From Kiloniella laminariae (GTDB taxonomy: Bacteria; Pseudomonadota; Alphaproteobacteria; Kiloniellales; Kiloniellaceae), in the NCBI RefSeq assembly GCF_027214005.1, contig NZ_JAPWGY010000009.1, positions 79,540-143,539 on the forward strand: DNA of 64,000 nt, given 5' to 3'. Below, piece after piece: positions 1 to 8,503 of this stretch. Numbering within the stretch: the stretch's first letter is position 1; each line of letters starts with the position of its first letter. The translations under genes and the position numbers were made by a program. The notes under the pieces were generated by a model. That model worked only from the letters and a program-made list of their open reading frames with translations, was not told the origin of the DNA and searched no databases.

Positions 1-82
1 AAGAGAAAAAGCGTGACAAATAATTTTGCCATACCATTTTCATAAACAGTGACAATAGCTGATCAGGCAAAGCGAGTTTAAG

Positions 83-676
83 ATGCCCCCCAAAAAAATC
101 ACCCCAGGAAGTACAGCTGATGGGTTTCTTGATGTAACAATCACCTATCTTGAAATGCATACTCGCCCACAGCAATTGATGCTCAATTCCCCCCACAACA
201 ACAAGACATCGCTGCTCAAAGCCTGTAAACCTACCACCTCGTTTTATCGCTATCTCTATAATACAGTTGGCTCTCCCTGGCTCTGGTGGGAACGCCGCGT
301 CATGTCAGACGAGGAATTAAAACGCATTATCACCGATGAAGCTGTAGAGATATATGTGCTCTATTTTGAAGGCGTTCCTGCAGGCTATGCAGAACTTGAT
401 CGCAGAAAAGAACCCGTAATTGAACTTGCCTATATGGGGCTCATCCCGGAATTTACCGGCTGCAAGCTGGGACCCTATCTTTTGTCTGCCGTGATTGATA
501 TCGCCTGGAGTTATGCGCCGGAAAAACTGATCGTCAACACCTGTACGTTAGACCATCCCAAAGCTTTGGGACTTTACCAGCGATGTGGATTCACGCCCGT
601 TGAGCAAAAAACAAAATCAATCTCGGATCCCCGACTGATATCTCTTCCTTCTTTTCAACCGGGAACTGACGGATAA
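83..676 (+). CDS. GNAT family N-acetyltransferase
   Basis: Predicted 197-residue cytoplasmic acyl-CoA-dependent N-acetyltransferase with unknown acceptor. The central and C-terminal half carries the GNAT fold: strands around residues 85-110 (VEIYVLYFEGVPAGYAELD), a G-x-G-x-Y acyl-CoA loop in GCKLGPYLLSAVI near residue 125, and the late motif ALGLYQRCGFTP near residue 160 that is typical of GNAT motif B. The first 60 residues look like a family-specific extension. No strong ribosome site precedes the ATG, so a slightly later start is possible. It converges on the next gene with only 7 bases between the stop codons, so no operon partner is apparent. Confidence 0.75.
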   Translation: MPPKKITPGSTADGFLDVTITYLEMHTRPQQLMLNSPHNNKTSLLKACKPTTSFYRYLYNTVGSPWLWWERRVMSDEELKRIITDEAVEIYVLYFEGVPAGYAELDRRKEPVIELAYMGLIPEFTGCKLGPYLLSAVIDIAWSYAPEKLIVNTCTLDHPKALGLYQRCGFTPVEQKTKSISDPRLISLPSFQPGTDG

Positions 677-683
677 ATCTGTA

Positions 684-1688
684 TTAAAGCCGCGGAGCCG
701 TTAACAGGCTTTCGTCATTCAACAACTCTTCGGATTTCTTGTCCAGGACAAGCCCTTTGCCGTCTCCAAGATAACGGTTATAAATTTCGCCATAATTACC
801 GTGGCTCTGGATGACCCGATATGCCCATTGTCGATCAAGTCCAAGTGAGCTTCCCAAATCCCCTTCCATCCCCAGCATGGTCAGAAGCACCGAATTCCGT
901 GTAACGGCAGCTGTATTGTCAACATTGTCGGCTGTCAGACCAAGAACTTCGGCCTGCAATAAGACATACCCGAACGAACGGGCAATATTGAGCCACTCCC
1001 GATCTTCTGTATCAACGACAATACCCAGAGATCCGCCAGATAAAATTGTCTCCCAGACATGGGGACGGGGAAATGTTCTGCGAATAGCTTTGCGCAAATC
1101 GGCCAGCTCAACAGCAGGGAGTGCAACTGCAGTACAACCGAGTTTCAAGATGGAATCTTGAAGTTCAGCAGCTGTCTTATAGGCAACAACACTAAAACTA
1201 ATCTGCTGTTTTTGGCTAAACACAGCCAAGCCGCTCCGGTACTCTGGCCGAGACAGGGTACAGATACGTTTACCGGCAAGGGCTCCTGCTGTTTTTTGCC
1301 CAAACAGACTCATCACCGTCAACCGGTTACCAATCAGTGGTGCCGCCATCAGCTGGGCTGGTTTTTCTTTCTGGCTCGGGGACAGCATCAAAAGATCGAC
1401 CCGTTGCCCCTGCAGATAAGCTTCTCCTTCTCCTGCAGGGATCGTCACGCTTTTCAAGGCATCTTTATCCCTGAAAAGCGCAAGTGCAAATGCCTGGCAC
1501 AATTCCTGGGCAAAATCAGCCAGATGATCTTTTTTTGAAAAGGGGAGTATTTTCTTTTCATACCCGCAGCGCAGATATCGCCTGTCTTCAACGTCATCTC
1601 GGATCTCGCCAGCGAATGCAACTTCAGAAGCAAGGAAAAAAGCAGCGATTAAGGCTGCCCAAAAGCCCGGAAGATGGATATTTTTCAC
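684..1688 (-). CDS. AapJ-like periplasmic amino-acid-binding protein (orphan paralogue)
   Basis: Predicted 334-residue periplasmic solute-binding protein of the polar amino-acid ABC family (SBP_bac_3), related to AapJ encoded 3.4 kb upstream. I chose the GTG at 1688: it has an AGGG site 7 bases upstream and starts a good signal peptide ending in SEVAFA. The longer reading from a TTG at 1730 adds a polar stretch before the signal. The C-terminal signature IQSHGNYGEIYNRYLG matches the AapJ block IVKQVGNYGESFKRNL. It follows the aap operon on the same strand but lies beyond the operon terminator at 1784-1812, so it is probably transcribed separately. Sequence divergence from AapJ suggests another ligand or a sensory role; that is inference. 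Confidence 0.75.
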   Translation of the reverse strand: MKNIHLPGFWAALIAAFFLASEVAFAGEIRDDVEDRRYLRCGYEKKILPFSKKDHLADFAQELCQAFALALFRDKDALKSVTIPAGEGEAYLQGQRVDLLMLSPSQKEKPAQLMAAPLIGNRLTVMSLFGQKTAGALAGKRICTLSRPEYRSGLAVFSQKQQISFSVVAYKTAAELQDSILKLGCTAVALPAVELADLRKAIRRTFPRPHVWETILSGGSLGIVVDTEDREWLNIARSFGYVLLQAEVLGLTADNVDNTAAVTRNSVLLTMLGMEGDLGSSLGLDRQWAYRVIQSHGNYGEIYNRYLGDGKGLVLDKKSEELLNDESLLTAPRL

Positions 1689-1783
1689 GATAGAACCCTG
1701 ATCAAGATACAGATTATAGCCATCCTTCAATGAGAAAGGCCCAAGAATATACTACAGGAACATGTGGCAACAGATAATCGGAA

Positions 1784-1812
1784 TAAAAAAACGGCTGCCA
1801 CCGGCAGCCGTT
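1784..1812 (-). terminator. Rho-independent terminator of the aap operon
   Basis: A 9-bp perfect stem (ACGGCTGCC at 1791-1799 against GGCAGCCGT at 1803-1811) with a 3-base loop. Read on the minus strand it is followed by a run of seven T. It lies 26 bases past the aapP stop and separates the operon from the orphan binding protein. Confidence 0.85.
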
Positions 1813-1837
1813 CTACTTGAAACAACCGAAAGATTGT

Positions 1838-2611
1838 CTAGTGGGCCAAAATCTGGCTCAGGAACTTTTTCGTCCGGTCAGATTGCGGATTGTTGAAGAA
1901 CTCTTCCGGTTTGTTTTCCTCAATGATCTCGCCTGCGTCCATAAAGATGACCCGGTCAGCAACCTTGCGGGCAAAGCCCATTTCATGGGTTACACAAATC
2001 ATGGTCATGCCGGTATCCGCCAGCTCGATCATTGTATCAAGCACTTCAGCAATCATCTCTGGATCAAGTGCAGATGTTGGCTCATCAAACAACATAACGC
2101 GCGGGTTCATACACAATGAACGTGCAATTGCAACGCGTTGCTGCTGCCCACCGGACAGCTGGCCAGGATACTTGTCTGCCTGCTCCGGAATCTTCACACG
2201 CTCAAGATAATGCATCGCGATTTCTTCTGCTTCTTTCTTCGGCATCTTGCGCACAAAAATCGGCGCAAGTGTGCAGTTTTCCAAAACAGTCAGGTGCGGG
2301 AAAAGATTGAAGTGCTGAAAGCACATTCCCACTTCGCGACGGATTGCTTCGATATTTTTAAGGTTCCCCGTCAGTTCGATATTATCAACAATAATATCGC
2401 CCTGCTGGTGTTCCTCGAGACGGTTAATACAACGGATCATCGTTGATTTCCCTGACCCGGAAGGTCCACAAATCACGATGCGTTCCCCGCGACCAACAGT
2501 CAGGTTGATGTTCTTAAGGACATGAAACTGGCCATACCACTTGTGAACACCCTTTAACTGGATAGCCACTTCATCTGTTTTCTTTGAAGTTTGGACATTC
2601 GTGTTGCTCAT
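1838..2611 (-). CDS. aapP: General L-amino acid ABC transporter, ATP-binding protein AapP
   Basis: 257-residue cytoplasmic ATPase that powers the Aap importer. Visible motifs are Walker [10 protein letters not shown] (residues 49-57), the Q-loop in MCFQHFNLF (about 97-105), signature [15 protein letters not shown] (152 on), Walker [13 protein letters not shown] (about 173-184) and the switch histidine in CVTHEMGFA. Length and sequence match the polar amino-acid (GlnQ/AapP) class. It is the last gene of aapJQMP, 15 bases after aapM, and is followed directly by a strong terminator. Confidence 0.95.
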   Translation of the reverse strand: MSNTNVQTSKKTDEVAIQLKGVHKWYGQFHVLKNINLTVGRGERIVICGPSGSGKSTMIRCINRLEEHQQGDIIVDNIELTGNLKNIEAIRREVGMCFQHFNLFPHLTVLENCTLAPIFVRKMPKKEAEEIAMHYLERVKIPEQADKYPGQLSGGQQQRVAIARSLCMNPRVMLFDEPTSALDPEMIAEVLDTMIELADTGMTMICVTHEMGFARKVADRVIFMDAGEIIEENKPEEFFNNPQSDRTKKFLSQILAH

Positions 2612-2626
2612 GTTAACACGCGCTCC

Positions 2627-3739
2627 TTATCTTTTATGGCCAGTGTGCAGTTTATTCTCAAGCCAGAGGCTGTAGCGCGACATTGAGAAACAGGAAATGA
2701 AGAACAACAATGCAATAAAGGCATAGGTCTCTGGCGCAAGACCGCGCCATTTGACATCGGCAACAGCAACCTGCGCAATACCAAGCAGATCGAAAAGACC
2801 AATGATTGAAACCAGCGTTGTATCCTTGTAAAGACCGATGAAGGTATTCACGATTCCTGGAATAACAATGCGCAGGGCTTGAGGAAGGATAATCAGACGC
2901 ATGGACTGCCAGTAACTCAGCCCCATCGCATCAGCACCTTCGTACTGCCCTTTGGGAATAGCCTGCAAACCGCCACGAATAACCTCTGCCATATAGGCAG
3001 AAGAGAACAAAGCCACACCAATCAGGGCACGTAACAACTTGTCGAAGTTCACACCTTCGGGCAGGAACAGCGGCAACATGTTTGATGCCATGAACAGAAT
3101 GGTGATCAAAGGCACACCACGAATGAATTCGATAAAACAAACACAGAGTGTTCTGACAATCGGCATGTTTGACCGACGCCCCAGTGCCAGTAAAATACCG
3201 ATCGGCAAAGAGGCAACAATTCCCGTAATACCAAGTACGAGCGTCAGGAGCATCCCGCCCCAGTTCGCGGTATCAACCGTTTCAAGTCCCCAGCCACCAC
3301 TCAACAGATAGAATGCTGCGAAGGGAAACAGGGCGGAAAAGATCAGAAACATTCCGCGATGCGGAAGTTTATCAAACAGCAGTGGTGCGATAGCAAAAAC
3401 CATCAGGACAAAAACAATATTAGCGCGCCAATATTCTTCTTGTGGATAAAGTCCATACATAAACTGATGGAAGCGATCTCCGATCACCAGCCAACAAGCG
3501 CCACCCTGGGTACAGGCATCCTGAGTATCACCCGTAAAGGTCGCCCCTGTGAAAACCCAGAAGATAACCGCATTGCCAACCTTGTATAGAAAAAAGAAGG
3601 CAAGGATTGTGAGGATTGTATTGCCAACACTTGAAAACAATCGGTGCCTCAACCATCCAACCACGCCGATAGAGCCAGGTGGAGGCGGAAGATCCGGATG
3701 CTCACCAGGAGCATATTTTTGGTCAGTTAAACTACTCAT
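2627..3739 (-). CDS. aapM: General L-amino acid ABC transporter permease AapM
   Basis: 370-residue inner-membrane permease of the His/Glu/Gln family. Several hydrophobic segments flank a long N-terminal loop. The conserved EAA-type cytoplasmic loop that docks on the ATPase is seen as GLQAIPKGQYEGADAMGL, followed by LPQALRIVIPG. The extended N-terminal half (about 180 residues before the core permease fold) is typical of AapM and absent from short amino-acid permeases. It follows aapQ by 9 bases and precedes aapP by 15 bases, so translation is probably coupled. AapM should pair with AapQ as a heterodimer. Confidence 0.94.
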   Translation of the reverse strand: MSSLTDQKYAPGEHPDLPPPPGSIGVVGWLRHRLFSSVGNTILTILAFFFLYKVGNAVIFWVFTGATFTGDTQDACTQGGACWLVIGDRFHQFMYGLYPQEEYWRANIVFVLMVFAIAPLLFDKLPHRGMFLIFSALFPFAAFYLLSGGWGLETVDTANWGGMLLTLVLGITGIVASLPIGILLALGRRSNMPIVRTLCVCFIEFIRGVPLITILFMASNMLPLFLPEGVNFDKLLRALIGVALFSSAYMAEVIRGGLQAIPKGQYEGADAMGLSYWQSMRLIILPQALRIVIPGIVNTFIGLYKDTTLVSIIGLFDLLGIAQVAVADVKWRGLAPETYAFIALLFFISCFSMSRYSLWLENKLHTGHKR

Positions 3740-3748
3740 CTGCCCCTC

Positions 3749-4942
3749 CTATCTTTCCACCAGGCGAACACGGCTGTTGTACCAGTTCATAAATGCCGAG
3801 ATTACCAGACTGATTGTCAGGTACACCAACATCGTAATGAAAATAACTTCAATAGCCTGCCCTGTCTGGTTTAACGTCACCCCACCAAATGACTGGACGA
3901 TATCGGGATAACCGATAGCAACAGCCAAGGAGGAGTTTTTTGTAAGGTTGAGGTACTGGCTGGTCATTGGTGGAATGATCACCCGCAAGGCCTGCGGCAG
4001 TATTACCAGTCGCATAGTCCAGCTGGGTTTCAGCCCGAGAGCTTCAGAAGCCTCAGTCTGCCCATGGGAAACAGACTGAATCCCGGAACGAACTGTCTCT
4101 GCAATAAAGGCCGCGGTATAAAGCGTCAGCGCAAACCAGAGGGCCGTAAATTCAGGCTTGATTGAAAGACCACCCTGAAAATTGAAACCTTTGAGCTCTG
4201 GATAGGAAAACTCGAGAGGAAAGCCGGCAACAATAAACGCCAGTATTGGCAACCCAAGGATTGACACGATACTGGTCATCAAAACGGGATAGATTTTACC
4301 TGTTTCATCCTGCTTTTTGTGAGCCCATTTTGAAAAGAGGAAACTGCCGACTATGGCAATGACCAGACAAATTGGAACCAGCATAAAGCCTGCTGTTGGG
4401 ATCGGTTCAGGTACAATCAGGCCGCGCTGGTTGAGAATAAAGGTATCCCAGATAGAGATGCTCTGCCGTACTGATGGCAACCCAAGAAAGATTGAATACC
4501 AGAGCAGGATCTGCAACAGCAGCGGTACGTTCCGTGTTACTTCGACATAACAGTAGACAATTCGGTTGATAAGCCAGTTTGGAGAAAGCCGAAGCACCCC
4601 GAGAATAACCCCCAGGATCGTCGCCGCAAATATCCCCAGAATGGAAACCATTAGTGTGTTTAAAAGCCCCACCCAGAAAACCGTGCCATGGGTATCTGTC
4701 GCCTTGAATTCAAAGAATGGGGAAATGGCGATATCGTATCCAGCAGGCACTCCAAGAAAATCAAAACCGGTACTGATACCGCGTTTTTCAATATTTGTTG
4801 CAGTGTTGAGGATGATGAATAACAGAAAAGCGCCAAACAGACCTATTACAAGAGCCTGAAAGAAAAGCGATCTGAATCGCTGATCCGATAGGAGCGAAGC
4901 TCCACCCGACCCACGGGCATTTTGTGCAGTTTCAGCCGACAT
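3749..4942 (-). CDS. aapQ: General L-amino acid ABC transporter permease AapQ
   Basis: 397-residue inner-membrane permease, partner of AapM. An N-terminal cytoplasmic segment is followed by a first membrane span (FQALVIGLFGAFLLFIILN), a large periplasmic insert, and the core permease. Its EAA loop reads GIQSVSHGQTEASEALGL with the downstream LPQALRVIIPP block. The C-terminus ends in the basic motif NSRVRLVER. The gene sits 113 bases after aapJ, and that gap contains a large stem-loop, so aapQMP is likely expressed below aapJ. Confidence 0.94.
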   Translation of the reverse strand: MSAETAQNARGSGGASLLSDQRFRSLFFQALVIGLFGAFLLFIILNTATNIEKRGISTGFDFLGVPAGYDIAISPFFEFKATDTHGTVFWVGLLNTLMVSILGIFAATILGVILGVLRLSPNWLINRIVYCYVEVTRNVPLLLQILLWYSIFLGLPSVRQSISIWDTFILNQRGLIVPEPIPTAGFMLVPICLVIAIVGSFLFSKWAHKKQDETGKIYPVLMTSIVSILGLPILAFIVAGFPLEFSYPELKGFNFQGGLSIKPEFTALWFALTLYTAAFIAETVRSGIQSVSHGQTEASEALGLKPSWTMRLVILPQALRVIIPPMTSQYLNLTKNSSLAVAIGYPDIVQSFGGVTLNQTGQAIEVIFITMLVYLTISLVISAFMNWYNSRVRLVER

Positions 4943-4980
4943 ACTGCCTCCTAAATGCTTATTTTTATTTTATAAAATTA

Positions 4981-5043
4981 AAGCCTGACTATCTGTAGCA
5001 GGGCTGCAACAAGGCAGCCCTGCATCCAGATATAATCAGGCTT
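4981..5043 (-). terminator. Intercistronic stem-loop between aapJ and aapQ
   Basis: A two-tier hairpin: an outer 8-bp stem AAGCCTGA/TCAGGCTT and an inner perfect 10-bp stem GCAGGGCTGC/GCAGCCCTGC (4998-5007 with 5014-5023) closing a 6-base loop. On the minus strand it is followed by an AT-rich but not pure T stretch, so it probably acts as a partial terminator or 3' stabiliser that raises binding-protein output over permeases. Confidence 0.7.
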
Positions 5044-5055
5044 TAATATCTCGAC

Positions 5056-6063
5056 TTAGCGCATTGGAGGAGCGTAAAGCAGACCACCATCTTTCCACTG
5101 AGCGTTGATACCACGCTCGATGTTCAGAGAGTCGGTAAGGTTTCTCTTGAAAGATTCACCATAGTTACCAACCTGCTTGACGATGTTGTATGCCCATTTA
5201 GCATCCAGACCAAGCTGCTCGCCCATGTTACCTTCAGCACCGAGAAGACGCAGGATTTCTGGGTTCTCGGAAGAAAGCATTTCATCAACATTCGCAGATG
5301 TAACACCAAGTTCTTCAGCAATGATCATTGCGTTCAGAGACCAGCGGGAAATATCGCCCCACTGTTGATCGCCATGACGTACCAGAGGACCGAGAGGCTC
5401 TTTGGAAATAATTTCTGGAAGAACGATCTGATCAGCTGGTGCTGACAGCGTCGAACGCAGTGAGTAAAGGCCGGAAGCATCAGTTGTGTAAACGTCACAA
5501 CGACCTTCATCATATACTTTTGCGCCTTCTTCAGCAGTAGCTACAGGAACAGTCTCGTAGCTCATGCCTTTGGAGCGGAAGTAATCGGCAAGGTTCAGCT
5601 CGGTTGTTGTACCGGTCTGAACACAAACAGAAGCTCCGTCGAGTTCAGTCGCGCTGGAAACACCGAGACTTTTGTTAACCATGAAGCCCTGACCGTCATA
5701 ATAGTTCACACCAGTGAACTCGAAGCCAAGGTTGACATCACGGGAGAATGTCCAGGTGGTGTTACGGGAAAGCATATCAACTTCACCAGCCTGAAGAACG
5801 GTGAAACGCTCTTTAGAAGTGGTAGGAGTATATTTTACTTTGGAAGCATCACCAAAGACAGCTGCTCCAACGGCGCGGCATACGTCAACGTCAAGACCTT
5901 CCCACTCGTTCTGAGCGTTAGGAGCAGCAAAACCAGGCAATGGTGTTGCTACGCCACACTGAAGGAAGCCTTTTGCTTTGACGTCATCTAGAGTACCAGC
6001 CTGAGCTGCTGTGGACATCGCTGTGGCTGCTGCAGCCGCAAAAAGGACTTTTCCGAATTTCAT
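5056..6063 (-). CDS. aapJ: General L-amino acid-binding periplasmic protein AapJ
   Basis: 335-residue periplasmic receptor of the Aap importer. The signal peptide ends MSTAAQAG, with predicted cleavage after AQA at residue 22. The mature protein has the amino-acid-binding (SBP_bac_3) fold: GFLQCGVATPLPGFA at the start of lobe 1, DVDVCRAVGAAVFGD, then TTWTFSRDVNLGFEF. The near-C-terminal LGLDAKWAYNIVKQVGNYGE is diagnostic for AapJ. It is the first and probably most expressed gene of aapJQMP. The roughly 490-base divergent gap before metC should hold its promoter. Confidence 0.95.
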   Translation of the reverse strand: MKFGKVLFAAAAATAMSTAAQAGTLDDVKAKGFLQCGVATPLPGFAAPNAQNEWEGLDVDVCRAVGAAVFGDASKVKYTPTTSKERFTVLQAGEVDMLSRNTTWTFSRDVNLGFEFTGVNYYDGQGFMVNKSLGVSSATELDGASVCVQTGTTTELNLADYFRSKGMSYETVPVATAEEGAKVYDEGRCDVYTTDASGLYSLRSTLSAPADQIVLPEIISKEPLGPLVRHGDQQWGDISRWSLNAMIIAEELGVTSANVDEMLSSENPEILRLLGAEGNMGEQLGLDAKWAYNIVKQVGNYGESFKRNLTDSLNIERGINAQWKDGGLLYAPPMR

Positions 6064-6554
6064 TTTTTGTGTCTTCCCTGCTGTTTAACACGTTTATTTT
6101 TGTTTAATGCGTCAGGATCTAGTTGCCCCGATTTTGTTCGTTACCGGCATACGACTTGATCGCCGACGTAATAAACATACCCATACCAGTAACCTAAACA
6201 AGCCTTTCCGAAAACCGCCTTTTTTGCTTTGTCAGGATACAATTTTTTCTTGATTTCATTTTTTTATTAAAAATCAAAAGACTAGAGACAAAACCAGATA
6301 ATTATCTTTAAAATTTTCTTTTCCTGAAAATCTTTTTCGCGCCCCAGTTATGGTTAATTTCTTCTATTAGAGACCTTTTTATGTCTAACACCACCATCTG
6401 AGGATTCCCGCATCAGCCACTTTTTCAGAGATAAAGACTCTGATATTTTTGCAAAACGGGGCGCAAAAAAACGACACAACGCTTGCCAAGACCGATGCCA
6501 GAAAGGATGCTGCATCAAAATGACTCCCCTTAGTATATTCTCCCGAGAGCACGC
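6064..6554. other. Divergent intergenic region aapJ/metC
   Basis: This 491-base AT-rich stretch separates the leftward aap operon from rightward metC and must hold both promoters. I see several A/T tracts around 6240-6320 but no convincing -35/-10 pair, no sigma-54 element and no clear NtrC-type palindrome. A short reverse ORF at 6385-6618 overlaps metC and has no coding character. Confidence 0.5.
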
Positions 6555-7760
6555 ATGACTGGTACAGCTTCATCAAAAGACCCCTCCAAAAAATTTTCCC
6601 AAACGACCCGAGTGACACAGCTTGGACGTGATCCTCAACAGAACTACGGCGTGGTTAACCCCCCTGTATATCATGCATCGACCATCCTCTTTGACACCGT
6701 CGAGGAAATGGAGACACGGGCGGCAATCAAGTTTGAAAAGGGAACGCTCAATTATGGCCGCCAGGGGACGCCTACTATTTTCTCCCTGGAGAATGCAATT
6801 GCAGAACTGGAAGGGGGGTACGGCGCTTTTGCCGTTTCCTCAGGCCTTGGGGCAATAACCACAGCCATTCTCAGTGTTGTTCAGTCTGGCGATCATATAC
6901 TGGTTACAGATTCTGTTTATGCTCCGACCCGCTTCTTCTGCAACGATGTACTTAAAAGAATGGGCGTAGAAACGACATATTATGATCCGCTGATCGGAGG
7001 AAATATATCGTCTCTCATCAAAGAAAATACTCGACTTATCTTTACCGAAGCTCCAGGTTCGCACAGCTTTGAAATGCAGGATATTCCTGCAATTTCACAG
7101 GCTGCACATAACAAAGGCATCCTTGTTATGATGGACAACACCTGGGCGACACCTCTGTTTTGCAAATCCTTTGATCTCGGCGTGGACATCTCTGTTCACG
7201 CGGGAACCAAATACATCGTCGGCCATTCCGATGCGATGCTTGGGCTGATTGTAACGACAGAATCCTGTTACCAGAAAATAAAGGAAACCACCTTTCATCT
7301 CGGCCAATGTTCTGGCCCGGATGATGTTTATCTGGCACAACGCGGCTTGAGAACAATGGCTGTACGCCTTCGCCAGCATCAGGAAAGCGCGCTTGAGATT
7401 GCCAGATGGCTTCAACAGCGCCCCGAAGTTTCCCGCGTTCTCCACCCTGCCCTTCCTGAAGATCCTGGTTATGCTCTCTGGTCACGCGACATGACCGGTG
7501 CCTCGGGTCTCTTCAGCATTATCCTCAATCCAGTAGATAAAGCTGCGGTCAATGCCATGGTAAATGATCTGGATCTATACGGTATCGGATATAGTTGGGG
7601 CGGGTACGAAAGTCTGATACTGCCAAGTAATCCAAGTTCAATTCGTACAGCAACCAAATGGTCAGCAGAAGGCCCCCTGCTCCGGCTTCATATCGGCCTT
7701 GAAGACACAGACGATCTTATTCGCGATCTCGAAGCCGGCTTTAAAAGAATGGTCAGATAA
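6555..7760 (+). CDS. metC: Cystathionine beta-lyase
   Basis: 401-residue PLP enzyme of the Cys/Met metabolism family, predicted to cleave cystathionine to homocysteine, pyruvate and ammonia in methionine synthesis. The PLP lysine is K219 in the motif SVHAGTKYIVGHSDAM. Other family blocks are YGRQGTPT near residue 75, SSGLGAITTAILSV near 95, MMDNTWATPLF near 195 and GIGYSWGGYESLI near 345, the last typical of MetC rather than MetB. The length is normal. The ribosome site is weak. No met gene adjoins it; hisI follows after 70 bases on the same strand. Confidence 0.9.
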   Translation: MTGTASSKDPSKKFSQTTRVTQLGRDPQQNYGVVNPPVYHASTILFDTVEEMETRAAIKFEKGTLNYGRQGTPTIFSLENAIAELEGGYGAFAVSSGLGAITTAILSVVQSGDHILVTDSVYAPTRFFCNDVLKRMGVETTYYDPLIGGNISSLIKENTRLIFTEAPGSHSFEMQDIPAISQAAHNKGILVMMDNTWATPLFCKSFDLGVDISVHAGTKYIVGHSDAMLGLIVTTESCYQKIKETTFHLGQCSGPDDVYLAQRGLRTMAVRLRQHQESALEIARWLQQRPEVSRVLHPALPEDPGYALWSRDMTGASGLFSIILNPVDKAAVNAMVNDLDLYGIGYSWGGYESLILPSNPSSIRTATKWSAEGPLLRLHIGLEDTDDLIRDLEAGFKRMVR

Positions 7761-7830
7761 CAAGGATTTGGTCAAAGATCCCGTTAGAATGATCTGGACC
7801 CAAAGGTCCGAAACTGAAGGATAACAACTT

Positions 7831-8247
7831 GTGCCGACAAAAATAGACGACGCTACACTGGTAACAATTCTTGCCCAGATCAAATTTGATGAGCAGGGAC
7901 TTGTTCCTGCCATTGCACAAGATCATGAAAAAGGGGATGTCGTCATGATGGCCTGGATGAATGCCGAGGCCATACGTGAAACACTCCAGAGTGGCAGAGT
8001 TTGCTACTGGTCCCGCTCCAGGAAAAACCTATGGAAAAAAGGGGAGACATCAGGACAGCATCAGGATCTGGTGAATTTCCTGATTGACTGCGACGGTGAT
8101 ACTATTCTGGTTAAAGTCAGGCAGCACGGAGTTGCTTGTCACACAGGCAGACGCAGTTGTTTTTATAGATCCGTAGATGCCAAAGGTACGATTAAAGAAA
8201 TCATGGGCGTCACGGTTTCTCCGGAAACTCTTTATTCCGGTTCTTAA
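7831..8247 (+). CDS. hisI: Phosphoribosyl-AMP cyclohydrolase
   Basis: 138-residue cytoplasmic enzyme for the third step of histidine synthesis, opening the adenine ring of phosphoribosyl-AMP. Diagnostic blocks are VMMAWMNAEAIRETL near residue 33, YWSRSRKNLWKKGETSGQHQ near 58-77, DCDGDTILVKV near 90, and the metal-ligand cysteine segment GVACHTGRRSCFY near 105. The start is a GTG preceded by AAGGATAA. It is a stand-alone HisI with no HisE domain, as in alphaproteobacteria, and lies outside any visible his operon. A terminator follows. Confidence 0.93.
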   Translation: MPTKIDDATLVTILAQIKFDEQGLVPAIAQDHEKGDVVMMAWMNAEAIRETLQSGRVCYWSRSRKNLWKKGETSGQHQDLVNFLIDCDGDTILVKVRQHGVACHTGRRSCFYRSVDAKGTIKEIMGVTVSPETLYSGS

Positions 8248-8280
8248 TAAAGTTCTTAATAAAGGCAAAGACAGTTTCCC

Positions 8281-8323
8281 AAAAACAGGCTGGCATCAAT
8301 GAAGTATGGCAGCCTGTTTTTTT
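8281..8323 (+). terminator. Rho-independent terminator after hisI
   Basis: An 11-bp stem (AAAACAGGCTG against CAGCCTGTTTT) with a loop containing further pairing, ending in a run of seven or more T at 8317-8323. It lies 34 bases past the hisI stop. Confidence 0.85.
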
Positions 8324-8503
8324 ACGAAGCATCAGTATCTCCCCGCCCCAGATATGCAAACGCGCCTTTTCCCTGGAGTTGTAAAAATTAAAGAAGCCCG
8401 GTCTTCTTAAAAAATCTAGCCAGATCAAGGTATTTTAGCAGAGCATTAACCCATTGGGGTTATCTTGTGCTGGAAATATTATGAATATTTAGGTGGTAGA
8501 TTG

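Noticed and set aside
6385..6618. A short reverse ORF in the aapJ/metC gap
   Set aside because: It overlaps the metC start, has a skewed composition and no ribosome site.
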